NCBI GenBank assembly: GCA_920105625.2 | Contig: OV050031.1 | Location: 126,016,275 to 126,080,274 of the forward strand | DNA from: Clusia tigrina | Lineage: Eukaryota; Arthropoda; Insecta; Diptera; Clusiidae | DNA length: 64,000 bases | Direction of reading: 5' to 3' | Part shown: positions 53,746 through 64,000 of the stretch, one piece after another | How positions within the stretch are numbered: position 1 is the first letter of the stretch | How the letters are laid out: each line of letters starts with the position of its first letter | Program-made: the position numbers and the translations under genes | Notes under the pieces: generated by a model | The model's database searches: none | The model's input: only the letters and a program-made list of their open reading frames with translations | Told to the model about the DNA's origin: nothing

Positions 53746-54640
53746 CTTCAGTTTTGAGAGCAAATATTTATATGCCGCTTTAATAATAATGTGAAGATCA
53801 TATTGAAATAATGTGAAGATCATACTCATTAATTTTTTACGCTGCTACCAGGAATGCCAAATTATTGCTTTTGTCCCGAATTTGTCTCCGCACGTACAAG
53901 TCACTCCTTTTTTCTTCTGAATCCGAAAAACTTAAAAAATAAACCAATGCGGGATTCATTGCTATGTGAATTAAAACACTTTGATATAAAAAATTTAATT
54001 ATTTACGCTGTTTTTAGAATTAAAAAATTTGTTTGGCATTTACACATTTTGACATTCATCTATTACAATGTAAGCTGAAAAATCCAAATTTTTCGTTGAA
54101 ATTTCGTTACGATTCGAACCCAGTGCCGTGACCTACTGATTCGACACGTCATGTAATTTCATTTGATAGGAAAATTCATTCGATCACAAATGCCGCGATT
54201 CGGCCCAGCTTCATTTGCATGGAGCATTTCATAAGTGATGGTATTGAAATATTGAATTGGTAAAATATAATTTACTTAAATTGCATTCGTATTGTTGAAA
54301 TTGTATAATTCTTCTTGGCATCACTACGAGGAACTTGTTGAAACGCGGCGCTGTGCCCAAAATTTTTTCAAACCGACTTCTGAATAGAACACACAGCCTT
54401 GGAAGTAACAAAATTGTGTCATCAGGTGGCTGATTATTTGAAGACTTTTGACAGCATAGGGTTTACGGAGCTAAGCGATGTGGAAAAAAACGAAATCAGA
54501 TATAATGGTTTATTTTCAGAGACTAAAAAACGCACATTGTAACTTAACCCAATGTCAAAATGGAGGAGTTTCAAAAAGAGTGTGAGAGCATTGTCGAATA
54601 CATATTTGTATATTGTATATTTGTGCAAATAAATAATGAG
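53746..54640. other. Unassigned; possible decayed exons
   Basis: A 22-bp tandem duplication (ATAATGTGAAGATCATA, 53788-53826) lies near the start. On the plus strand, 54195-54240 reads RPSFICMEHFISDGIEIL, vaguely like the end of a THAP zinc finger, and 54415-54540 reads KLCHQVADYLKTFDSIGFTE. These could be exons of a DNA transposon or gene, but the evidence is weak. Confidence 0.25.
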
Positions 54641-54789
54641 TTTAATTAGTATTATTATTAATATTTAATTATTAGAGTGTTAATTGCGTGTTAAATACCT
54701 AAAGACTCAAATTAAATTAAATTAAATTTAAAAAGAAATCAATCTACACTATAAACTCAAAAATTCAAGCAATTAGAAAAGTGATATAA

Positions 54790-54880
54790 ACAAAAGGTTG
54801 CAACGGTCAACGGATGAGCGTGCTGCGCTCACCTACGCAGCCCACGAGCGCTCTCTCGCAGCGCATGCGCTCTCATAGTG
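54790..54880. repeat. GC-rich palindrome cluster in AT-rich DNA
   Basis: TGAGCGTGCTGCGCTCA (6-bp arms), GAGCGCTC and GCGCATGCGC occur within 80 bp, surrounded by sequence that is mostly A and T. A TATATATA box follows at about 54899. It could be a promoter or an element end; unproven. Confidence 0.4.
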
Positions 54881-54949
54881 TGTCTGGAGCAAAGAGTATT
54901 TATATATAGAACTACCGTCACTCTCTTTGGCAATAGAGGGAAATCGAAT

Positions 54950-55310
54950 TGTATGGAAATTGCCGTGGAATCGGTAACAGATGTTAAACATAACATTTTT
55001 CAGCTAAAAACGATTCATTACAGATTCATAGTAAAATTAATATGAGTTTAGGAAGGAATGTTTTTTTTTGTCATAGTAGGAAAATGAAGAAATGCAGATT
55101 TAATAGTCTTATTATTTATTGATTATTAGTATATTGATAACATAAAAATAAAAAAAATTTTGATTAATAAGACATTAATATCAAATCTAAGCAATACTAT
55201 TTGTTCATGGCTATCGCTGTGGAGTCGGTGAAAAAATTTTAAAGTTAACATTTCCACTGCTAAAACGACTCATTACAGACGCATATTCATAGTAAATTTA
55301 ATTTGAAATT
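54950..55310. repeat. Two direct repeat units about 255 bp apart
   Basis: Blocks at 54951-55045 and 55206-55305 align: ATTGCCGTGGAATCGGTAAC / ATCGCTGTGGAGTCGGTGAA, CTAAAAACGATTCATTACAG / CTAAAACGACTCATTACAGA, then TTCATAGTAAAATTAAT / TTCATAGTAAATTTAAT. Noncoding. Confidence 0.65.
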
Positions 55311-55712
55311 TCTAAGAATTTCATTTCAAACAAAAATTTGTGAAAATTACAAAATATATTTAATTAATATTAAAAGTAATGCACTTTACAATATATATTT
55401 AAAAAAAAATTACTTTGTAATTATTAATACTTGAATAATTTCATTTGCGTTGCATGTATATATCTATAACTAATTATAGGAATATTTTTAAAATTTAAAT
55501 TGTAAATAAGTAAAAAAAAAAGAAAAAATTGGTGTATAAAATTAATAAATAATAATATGTATTTATTTAATTTATTTCTTTATCACCAAAATAGCGAGCA
55601 TCGAATTGCAAAGCACAAGACTAAAAGTGATCTTTTGCAGAATGTTATGTACGGAATTATAGAAATTTTAGTTAATTCAGAAATGCACCAGCAAATACTT
55701 TGACTCTCTAAT
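55311..55712. other. AT-rich spacer
   Basis: Long A/T runs, no gene recognised. It borders the truncated 5' edge of the second BEL remnant. Confidence 0.45.
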
Positions 55713-57812
55713 CTACTCCAAAATCAACAAAAGTGGTATAAGTGCCTTTCGCTCTGTACGAAAAGTAATTTTCATAGACACAACAACATCAGCACCACTG
55801 AAATCACAAAGAATACCACGGCTGGAGCTCTGCTCATCATTTCTCAGTGCCCAGTTAGCAGCACGAGTAAAGGAGGACTTGAGCTTAACCGATGTCCCAA
55901 CGTATCTGTGGACTGACTTACAAATGAAAAAAAACACAGCAGATATACTATCCAGAGGATTAGCATTGTCAGCAATATTAGTCAGAGGATTAGCACCTGA
56001 AATATGTGGTTTTCTGGACCTATCTTCCTTCACAGAAAAATGGACGATTGGCCAAAACCATACTCAAGAGAACTGGCAATCGAGACTACGATTGAAAGGA
56101 GACAAACCGCGGTACAGCAACTATTACGACTGCAAACGACTTAGGTTATGATCTACAAAATTAACCACAACAACTCGTTCAAAATACTAACAAACATTGT
56201 AGCATATGTATTGAGATTTAGAAATCATTCAAAGACTACGAAGAAGGAACGAAGAAGTCACACTGCGCTAACTCCTCAAGAACAAAGCAAAGCTTTAACA
56301 GTCATCATCCACGCCATGCAAGTATCTGAGTTCAAAGAAGATATCAAGGCCCTCGCCAAAAATACAGATCTGAGCAAAAACGCATTTGTGGACGCCGAAG
56401 GGATAATGCGTGTGGGAGGACGCCTTCATGCAGCCACCATTTCATATAATGCCAAGCGTCCAATAATCATTCCATACAACGACCCCCTGTCAAAACTTCT
56501 CGTAACAGAGTATCACAAAGAACACTTGCACTGTGGGCCACAGACTCTACTAGCCCACGTTCGTCGGCGGTTTTGGCCTATAAAAGGCAAATCCATGGCA
56601 CGGTCAATTGTACAGCGGAGGTTACCTGCGGAACGAGTCCAACCAGCACGACCATTCATCAATTCAGGAGTCGACTTCTGCGTGCCTTTCTGGATGAATT
56701 TTAAGGCGCGAGGGAAAAGACCACACAAAGCTTATGTAGCAGTGTTTTGCTGCTTTGCCACCAAGGCGGTGCATCTTGAAGTTGTCAGCGAATTAACCAC
56801 AGAAGCATTCATTTAATGCCTAAACCGCTTCATAGGCCGACGAGGGCACTATAAAAATTTGTACTGCGACAACGCAACAAACTTCGTCGGCGCCAAAAAT
56901 CAGCTTTTAGAACTAAAAGAAGCATTCCATGGGGAACAGGCACAAGAAGCTGTAATCAGGACATGCAGCAACAAGGGTATCAAATTCAACTTCATTCCAA
57001 CAAGAGCACCACATTTTGGCGGACTATGGGAAGCAGCAGTGAAATCTGCTAAAACTCTTTTTGTAAGAAGTGTGGGCAGTGCTTCATTAACGTATAAAGA
57101 ATTGGAAACAATGATGGTTGAAATAGAAGCCATCTTAAACTCTCGGCCATTAACACCCATGTCAACCGACCCAAAGGATCTACACGCATTAACGCAAGGA
57201 CACTTCCTAATTGGCGAACCTCTAACAGCACCAATTGACACGGCTGCCACATCGACCAAAGCTTCATTGTTAAGCAGATGGAAGCTAGTATCGCATCTGA
57301 AGCATGAATTCTGGAACCGATGGTCTCGAGATTATCTTAAAGAACTTCTATACAGGCACAAGTGGAGCGAGCAGGTGGATAATGCAAGACCAGGTATGAT
57401 GGTAATTGTCAAAGAAGACAACTTACCACCCCTTCGCTGGCCACTAGGAAGGATAATCAAAATATACGAAGACCTAGATGGCGCAGTACGTGTGGCTGAA
57501 ATTCAAATGTCAACTGGAGTCTGGAAGCGTCCAATCCACAGGCTTGTACCCCTTCCACTAAAGGACCCTGATGCGGATAACGATTTCGGTGTACCTTCCC
57601 AGCTCAGGAATAATAACCTAAACAGCGTCCATCTCACAACCACCCAGCCTCGTTCAACCGAATCGAATGTAATACCAACAAAAAGGAGGCGAGCCTCACC
57701 GACCAGCTCTCTCCTGTTAACAGTTATTGTTTCTTTGCTACTGATTCCGGCAGTATTCAGCAGCTCAGTCCATGTCAACAAATTTGGTAAGGACCCTGGG
57801 ATATATTTCTAA
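55713..57812 (+). pseudogene. BEL/Pao Pol C-terminal half (second copy)
   Basis: Starts in the RNase H-like region (SAPLKSQRIPRLELC; a shortened KKNTADILSRGL replacing the usual NPADLVSRG stretch, so an internal deletion joins the two). Integrase follows: FVDAEGIMRVGGRLHAATIS, EYHKEHLHCGPQTLLAHVRR, the core INSGVDFCVPFW and KAVHLEVVSELTTEAFI (stop at 56814), YCDNATNFVGA, FIPTRAPHFGGLWEAAVKSA. The DUF5641-like end is open from 56859 to 57812: HALTQGHFLIGEPLTAP, RWPLGRIIKIYEDLDGAV. It is less damaged than 48780-51260; the two are clearly the same superfamily but not close copies. Confidence 0.88.
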
Positions 57813-59399
57813 GGCATCGGGACAGCAGGAATGATAACAGCAGAATGGAAAATGGTGGTGTACTATGATTTGGCATCATTTTGGGGAGAAATCGATACCT
57901 TCTCTACCGGCTTATTAGCACTCCACAACTTATGTACAAGAGCAGAACAAAATTTCAAGTGTTACCCCCTAAGCAGCAGCCTAAATCAGGCACGGGTTGA
58001 TTTATCGCAGGACAAAGATATGCTATCGATTGGGCGTAAAAGAAGAGCGGCACTCAATATAGTTGGAAACATCGGTCGCACCTGTTCGATGTTCTCGACT
58101 CAGCCTACGCGGAAGAAATGTCTCACACAATTAATGAAGTAAAAATCAACGAAAATCATCTGCATCGTTTACTTCAAAATCATACCTCCATCATTGACTG
58201 TACCATGAATGTCATCAAGAAGGGCGAACGAGCAACAAGGTCACGAATTTCTGAGCTATAGAAGGACATAGACGCAGTAAAGAACAGCGTGATCGGCAAC
58301 ACAAATCAAATTAAGATTGCGCAGTTATTGATTTTAGCAGCAACCAAATTGTCATTAATCGCGGCCAACCTTCAACGAATACAGGCAAACATCATCGATG
58401 TGTTCACAGATACACACCATGGTAGAGTCAGTCCAATATTATTCACACCGCAACAACTACAAGCTCAGATCAGCACCATTAAGATGCACCTTCCATTAGC
58501 TCGACAACTGCCCACTGAACAATCCAATATAGTACAATTGTATAAAATAATGAAAGCAGAAGGAGCAGTCACAAAGAGCAAGGTCATATTTCAAATAAGG
58601 TACGTCTAATCGATCAACAACATTTCGACCTGTTCCAACTCATCCCGATTCCAATTATGAAGAACTTAGCAATGTACACATTAACGCCAGATACCTCCTT
58701 TTTAGCAGTCACCCCTCATCGTGATCAGTATATCCCACTAAGTTCACATGAACTGGACAAATGCTTCACAACCAAGGAAGGCGCCTACATATGTGAAAGC
58801 AACCACCCGACCTATGGAAGAGAATCAGCGGCATTTCCCTGCGAAATTACTCTATTCAACAACAATGCTACAACAGATTGTAGCATCACACAATCGCATC
58901 GTAGCTCTATGTGGACCCAAATTGCATCAGAAAAATCAGTGGATATTCTCCACTACATCAGAAACTGAACTGTCAACAGTGTGTGGAACCCAGATTGCTC
59001 AACTAACAATAACAGGCTCTGGAATATTAACCATGCATCCTAACTGTATTGCCAAAACTAAAGTAATCACCATTCAAGGTCACTACAGCAATTCCAGTTC
59101 CACATACACATCCTACGCCAGGTTCAAAGACTTTAGTACCATCAACACCATGTACAAAGTACCCACGGCCCCCAAAGAGAACAACATTACAATTGAAACT
59201 CAACCCACTCCAACCGCGCCTAACACATGAGACCTACCAGAACCTACCAGAAACAATAAGGTCCAACAGTCACCACCACCATGTGGTCAGCTATACCGCC
59301 CTTTTGGTATCCGCAACAGTTCTCATCATATGCTCCATATGGAAATTCAAAAGATCCAAGAAATTTCAGCCAAAACCAACGCCGCGACAACACTGTTAG
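57680..59399 (+). pseudogene. BEL/Pao env-like (F-protein-like) region, broken
   Basis: After the integrase, a hydrophobic stretch (SLLLTVIVSLLLIPAVFSSS) leads into an envelope-like protein read in pieces: 57831-58142 with a furin-type RKRR followed by AALNIVGNIG, then heptad-like helices (58289-58609), a Cys-containing segment (58657-58968; 58748-59230) and, at 59285-59360, a membrane-like VVSYTALLVSATVLIICSIW with a basic tail. The furin site, fusion-peptide-like start and terminal membrane segment are the pattern of baculovirus F-like envs of roo-type BEL elements. Several stops and shifts; not functional. Confidence 0.75.
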
Positions 59400-60480
59400 A
59401 ATCAAAAATTATAATCAAAATTATTATAATAAATAATTATTATAATCAAAAAATCTATAAAAAACTTTTTCAAGTATTTTAAAATCCAAGAAATTTTAAA
59501 TTTATATTAGGATAAATAATGTTTAGTAAAACATGATGTCTGTCATGATGTATACATGATGTCTGCAGGGCTTACCCAAGTCGACTTGCTTGCATTTTTT
59601 TCACGAACGCCATTCGAAATACTACAACAGGCAAGTCTATCGCTTTGACGTGGAGACTTGAGTTATGGAAACTAATAAAAATGTGCAAAAACTTCTTACT
59701 GCTTCGTGCTTCTTTGTGCGTGTGAACTTGTCTTTGGATGTGTATCCACTTACATATATAGAAATTTGAATATAGATTATTTGAATCAAATAATCTGTCT
59801 TGACCTACATTCGTGAATAATATTTGGGACTTCTTTTCAGTTTTATTTTTTAATTATTTGCTGTCTAAGTTCTTCTATGCAACTGCATGTGTTTTTTGAT
59901 ATATTATAATGATATTAATTTAATTATATTAAATTAAGTTAATATTTATTTTGTAAATAATGTACATATGTATCATAAAATAAATAGCAAAAATGTCAAT
60001 ATATCTGCAAAATTCTTCCTTTTCCTACCATAACAATAAAATCAAATCTAACAATTTGCTTAATATAGTATATACGGAAATACAACAACTTCAAAAATGG
60101 GATATATTCATGGAAGAACGAAATATTTGATTGGATTAGATATTGTGAAATTTATAAGCTTCTTCAGACGAAATGCTCAAAAGCATCACAAAACTAACAT
60201 CAACAAAGGTATTTAAATCGTACAAAGCTAAACTAAACTTATGTATGCGAGTTACGAATCACCGTTATGGCTATTTTTAGAAAATATAAACTTCATTGCT
60301 GCAGTGTTCTGCTATATCAGCAGCAATTAAATGTGGCTCAGCAAAATCATTTAAAACTGGATAATTTATGTTAGAATAGTAAATTATTCTTATTATTTTT
60401 TATAAAAACATTTTATTAGTTTTGTTTAAAAAAAAGATTAATAATTAAAATATATTCGCTCTATTGCTAATTACCTCGAC
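59400..60480. other. AT-rich spacer without genes
   Basis: No coding or structural element recognised in about 1.1 kb. It has small direct repeats of ATGATGTCTG at 59532-59566. A BEL 3' LTR would be expected here, but none can be identified without a second copy. Confidence 0.45.
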
Positions 60481-60486
60481 GATAAC

Positions 60487-61286
60487 AAAAAAAACTATTA
60501 CACGTACCAATTGAAAAGTAGCAAAGGCCTAACTTTTGTAATAAAAGGAATAGAACCAGAAGTTGAACCAGATGAAATAATGGAAGCGCTGACAGACGCC
60601 GGATTCAATGCAAAAACAATATTTAACATTAAAAAGAGGGATAAAATACCTCAACCATTATTTAAGGTGGAGCTCGTTCCAGAGACGAGAAATCTGAAAA
60701 AAATGAAACCCACCCTGTTTATAGCCAACGTTGCTTAATACATCGTAGAATTTCAATTGAGGATACCCACAAGCGCAAAGGTCCGGTACAATGCTCAAAT
60801 GGCCAGGAATATGGGCACACGAAATCCTACTGCACTCTATGCACAATATGTGTCGCTTGCGGCGATTTTCACCCCTCCGTTGAATGTAAATTTTACAAAT
60901 TTGATAAAAATGTAAAAAATTGCAGCAACTGCGGTGGTAACCACACGGCCAACTATAGAGGGTGTCCAGTTTACAAAGACCTGGTGATGAAGGCGCGTAC
61001 AACTCAAAAGCTAGTTCACTGTGAACATAGCAATATTACACCTACCTATCCTACCATAAATCCAGCCAATGCTGCGTCCTCGTCCTCCTCAATGACGTAC
61101 GCAAACGTATTGAAAAAAGTACCTACTGAAAGTGTAGCTAGTTCTCCACCCGTTCAAAATGTAGAAGCAATGATTTGTAACCTAACGCATTGTATGACCC
61201 AATTTATGTCAACCATGCAAACAATGATTCATGATCTTATACAAAATCAGAATCTACTGATGAAAACACTGCTCTCTCAAAAATAA
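60487..61286 (+). pseudogene. Jockey-type LINE ORF1 (CCHC), frameshifted
   Basis: From about 60511: LTFVIKGIEPEVEPDEIMEA, then KMKPTLFIANVA and a stop at 60738. After a shift, RISIEDTHKRKGPVQCSNGQ leads into zinc knuckles (GHTKSYCTLCTICVACGDFH; NCSNCGGNHTANYRGC). The C-terminus is open from 60984 to 61286 (THCMTQFMSTMQTMIHDLI, ending LLSQK). The start codon and the first part are missing. The stop is directly followed by the ORF2 ATG. Confidence 0.8.
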
Positions 61287-63270
61287 ATGAATCAATTAAA
61301 GTCATGCTACTGGAATGCCAACGGTATTATCCAACACACAAAAAAAATTAAGAATATTTTGTACCACAGTGAAATTGACACAATGCTTATCTCAGAAACC
61401 TATTTAACATATAAGTACAACTTCAGTATTGCCGGTTTCAATTTCTACAAAACCAATCATCCAGACGGTAAAGCGCACGGAGGCGCAGGCATTTTAATTA
61501 ATGCCCGTATAAAACATTTCCTACGAGAGAAATATGCCGAAAGACACATCCAAGCCATTTCAATCTCCCTTCAGTGCTGGGACGAAAGTATAACAATTTC
61601 TACAGTATACTGTCCACCTAGATTCCAAGTAACGACAGAAAAATTCTTGCAGTTTTTTCAAACACTCGGAACAAAATTTATAGCAGCTGTAGGCTATAAT
61701 TCTAAGCATCTCGTCTGGTAAATCCTAAAGGCAAACAGTTGTATGATGTGTTAATTGATCATCGGAATCATCTAGATTTTGTCTCAAGTGGCCAACCCAC
61801 GTACTGACAAGCGGACCAGCGTAAAATCCCTGATCAAATTGATTTCGCTGTGATCAATAACATAAACAGTGCACTGTTTTCCTCTGAAGCAATTTCCGAC
61901 TTGTCCTTCGATCACTCGCTTGTCATCATATACTTCAATAAAAGTCCTGAAGTTGTACATAAATCGCCCAAATTGACCACCAACAAAACGAACTGACTCA
62001 AGTATAAGAAATACGTGAGTGCACATATTTGCCTGGAATCTCTTCCTAAAAACAAGGATGACTTAGAGAGAGCGCTCCACGAATTTAATTCCTTGTTAGC
62101 ATCAGCGGCTGCGTGCGCAACACCAGCAGAAAAAACGATGCAGGTTGCTACCGGTTATATAACTTGAACCCATGTGCAGTGCCTCGTTAAGGAGAAAAGA
62201 CGCCTAAGACGAGAATGGCAGAAATATAGGTCACCTGCCCTAAAGAGGAAATTAAAATTGTCACAAAATCACCTTAGAGATGTACTTAAAAAGGAAGCTG
62301 AAGCAAGTATTGACACCTATATTAAAGATCTGGGCCCGCTTAAATACACAAATTACTCACTTTGGAGAGCTACAAAGGTTGCAAAAAGCCTAAAGGAAAG
62401 TGAGCCACCAGTAAGGTTTGGAAATGGAAGTTGGGCCAAAAGCGACGAAGAAAAAGTAGCAGCGTTTGCTGCACATCTGCAAAAAGTTTTTTGCCCTAAT
62501 GCTCCGTGCAATAACTTCGAGGTCCCTACTTTACCTAGAACCAAAGTGACTCAGCCGCTTCAACTAAAAATCAAAGACTTAGAGTGTGTCATTAAAACAG
62601 GTCTTAATGCAAAAAGTCCCCTGGATATGACCTGATAATATGGTCGAATAACGTACGGTCATTGTAAGGTGCTATACACAGTGCCGAGGGAATTAACACA
62701 AATGACGACAGATTACATTGTACCCCAACTGGACTTCAAAAAGGACTTCAAAGTTAGATTTCCCTCATGAAAATTGTGGTTGAGAAGGAAACTCCAAATG
62801 GAGTACGATATATCCATTTATACGGACGGGTCAAAAATGGACCTGGGCATGGTGGCGGGGGGACTTTTCCCCGCACGCTAACATTAACTACTGTACACGC
62901 ATACCCGATACAGCTACAGTTTTTCAGGCGGAAGTACTCGCGATCGGAAAGGCATGTCATCAGATCACCCACCACATCAGAGAAGGGCAGAGGAGCACAG
63001 CCATGCTGCCATAAAAGCACTACAATCTAACACCATCAACTCCAGACTGGTCAGACATTGCAGGGAGGAACTTGGGGCGCTAGGTCGCCATGCTGACATG
63101 ACGGTATCGCAAATTACAATGATTCCTAAACCAGGAAAAGATCCAACGCAGGTCTCCTCATATCGGCCCATAAGCCTTTTACCCACCCTCTCTGTTGTGA
63201 GTTAGAACCAAGCTGCCTGCGAGTAGTGTCTCACATCATCGACTCCCAACAGATGCCACACATTCTGTGT
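61287..63270 (+). pseudogene. Jockey-type LINE ORF2: endonuclease and start of RT, broken
   Basis: The ATG at 61287 abuts the ORF1 stop. APE endonuclease (61287-61721): CYWNANGIIQHTKKIKNILY, TMLISETYL, HGGAGILINARI, ISTVYCPPRFQ. The end of the endonuclease is recognisable only in shifted frames (AISDLSFDHSLVIIYF near 61890). A linker region is open at 62174-62635 (VKEKRRLRREWQKYRSPALK). RT begins with MIPKPGKDPTQVSSYRPISL at about 63120 and ends near 63270. Between linker and RT lies a foreign RNase H piece. The rest of RT is lost. Confidence 0.8.
62640..63108 (+). pseudogene. R1-type RNase H fragment inside the Jockey ORF2
   Basis: In shifting plus-strand frames: DFKKDFKVRFPS, then DISIYTDGSKMDLGMVAGGL (62805-62865), then DTATVFQAEVLAIGKACHQI (62909-62968) and AAIKALQSNTINSRLVRHCR up to GRHADMTVS at about 63105. 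This is RNase H order and wording of R1-type LINEs. It is then fused to Jockey RT sequence (QITMIPKPGKDP). An RNase H does not belong before RT, so this is an insertion or recombination product. Confidence 0.7.
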
Positions 63271-63374
63271 GATTCGCATGTGTTAAAGTCATTTAAGAGA
63301 AACACATACTTTTAGGGTCTAAGTATTTTAAATTAATATTATCTGTGTAATATTTATTATGTAAACTTTTAGGG
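63271..63374. other. Short spacer before the terminal LTR
   Basis: No gene. AGGG immediately precedes the LTR start and may be one half of a target duplication whose partner lies outside the window. Confidence 0.35.
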
Positions 63375-63706
63375 TGTTACAGTTTCGCAGTTAAGCCACC
63401 GAAGGGCATTGAAATTTAGAATGCACCATCGACACATTTGGATTGGAGTAGGTCAGTCGGCTTGACCAACTGCATCAATTAACAGGTGCGGAACTGGAAC
63501 ACCAGAAAGGTCAGTTCCCAGACTGAGAGTACTGTTTGGAAATAGTATATAAGAATTAGGATTTTAGGAATAAACTGCTTGTTATTTTGAATCTGAAAGT
63601 GATGTAGTGTTTCATTTCAAAGAGTGATTTAGGTTTACAGGAACACGCACGCCCAGGACAAGCAGCGAAGGGACGCTCCAGAGGGCAACAAATACGGTCC
63701 CCAACA
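63375..63706 (+). repeat. 5' LTR of another gypsy-like element
   Basis: TGTTACAGTTTCGCAG to GTCCCCAACA (TG...CA, 332 bp), with a TATATAA box at about 63547-63553 and AATAAA at about 63570, followed by a primer-binding site. The partner LTR is outside the window. Confidence 0.7.
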
Positions 63707-63709
63707 TTT

Positions 63710-63729
63710 TGGCGCAGCTGGTAGGATCC
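63710..63729 (+). promoter_or_regulatory. Primer-binding site of the terminal gypsy-like element
   Basis: TGGCGCAGCTGGTAGGATCC three bases after the LTR. Sequence to 64000 is untranslated leader; no gag start is yet reached. Confidence 0.7.
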
Positions 63730-64000
63730 AACGTCTAGTGCCAGGAAAAGAGTACTCCTACGCGGGAATCCACCAACGGGAAACCACTTCGAAGGACCAT
63801 TAGGGTAACCAACTCAAAGGAGTTCAATGGAGGGAACAAGAATATTGGTGAGTATGCTTATTTTAGGATACTTTAGTAATTAAGTATATTTTGTCGAAGA
63901 TTCTTCGGTGGCCGTGTGGGCACTTTTGCCCCGGTCATGCAGAAGAAGCAGCATCGGGGCTGAATAGCCGCTGCGGTTAGGTGACACTAGGTCAAAAATT

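Noticed and set aside
54195..54540. Possible THAP-like gene on the plus strand.
   Set aside because: Only one weak motif (ICMEHFISDGIEI), with stops between segments and no zinc ligands visible; not enough to call a gene.

Overview
This is a transposon-dense stretch of an insect genome, most likely a fly. The DNA is AT-rich, two gene remnants show short spliceosomal introns, and the mix of elements is typical of Diptera: an errantivirus-type gypsy element with an env gene, BEL/Pao elements with env-like 3' ends, I-, R1- and Jockey-type LINEs, mariner, PIF/Harbinger and an autonomous-type Helitron. I see no convincing host gene, no tRNA or rRNA gene and no CRISPR array. The species cannot be named from the sequence alone.

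Layout. 1-4.5 kb: decayed I-clade LINE. 4.8-11.1 kb: remnants of a virus-like element. It holds a broken protein-primed family B DNA polymerase (minus strand), a small companion gene beside it (plus strand), a short exonuclease-like gene, two unknown minus-strand ORFs, and an AT-rich repeat array with palindromic cores between them. 11.2-15 kb: a reversed Helitron fragment fused to a BEL integrase tail, then a gypsy remnant. 15.37-16.55 kb: a PIF/Harbinger element bounded by terminal inverted repeats and a 3-bp target duplication. 16.74-29.08 kb: a Helitron carrying a nested gypsy/errantivirus provirus (17.63-24.50 kb) with two 560-bp LTRs and a CGGG target duplication.

29.17-31.33 kb and 46.23-48.38 kb are near-identical copies of a 2.16-kb block (gypsy LTR plus R1-type LINE tail). 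The second copy is still attached to a gypsy internal region on the minus strand (39.7-46.2 kb). Between the copies lie an intact two-ORF I-clade LINE (about 31.7-37.1 kb), a mariner with a full-length ORF lacking one catalytic Asp (37.85-39.10 kb) and a second, truncated mariner. 48.4-51.3 kb and 55.7-59.4 kb are two BEL/Pao remnants, separated by noncoding repeats and a spliced Harbinger transposase fragment. 60.5-63.3 kb is a Jockey LINE interrupted by an R1-type RNase H fragment. The window ends in the 5' LTR, primer-binding site and leader of another gypsy-like element.

Most elements are dead through frameshifts, stops, catalytic substitutions or truncation. The exceptions by reading frame are the I-clade LINE (both ORFs open) and, in part, the errantivirus (gag, integrase and env open; pol broken). 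The nesting gives a relative chronology: Helitron before errantivirus; minus-strand gypsy before the 1.6-kb repeat in its gag; the 175-bp tandem duplication before the LINE fragment inserted in its first copy. The least explained part is the polymerase cluster at 4.8-11 kb.
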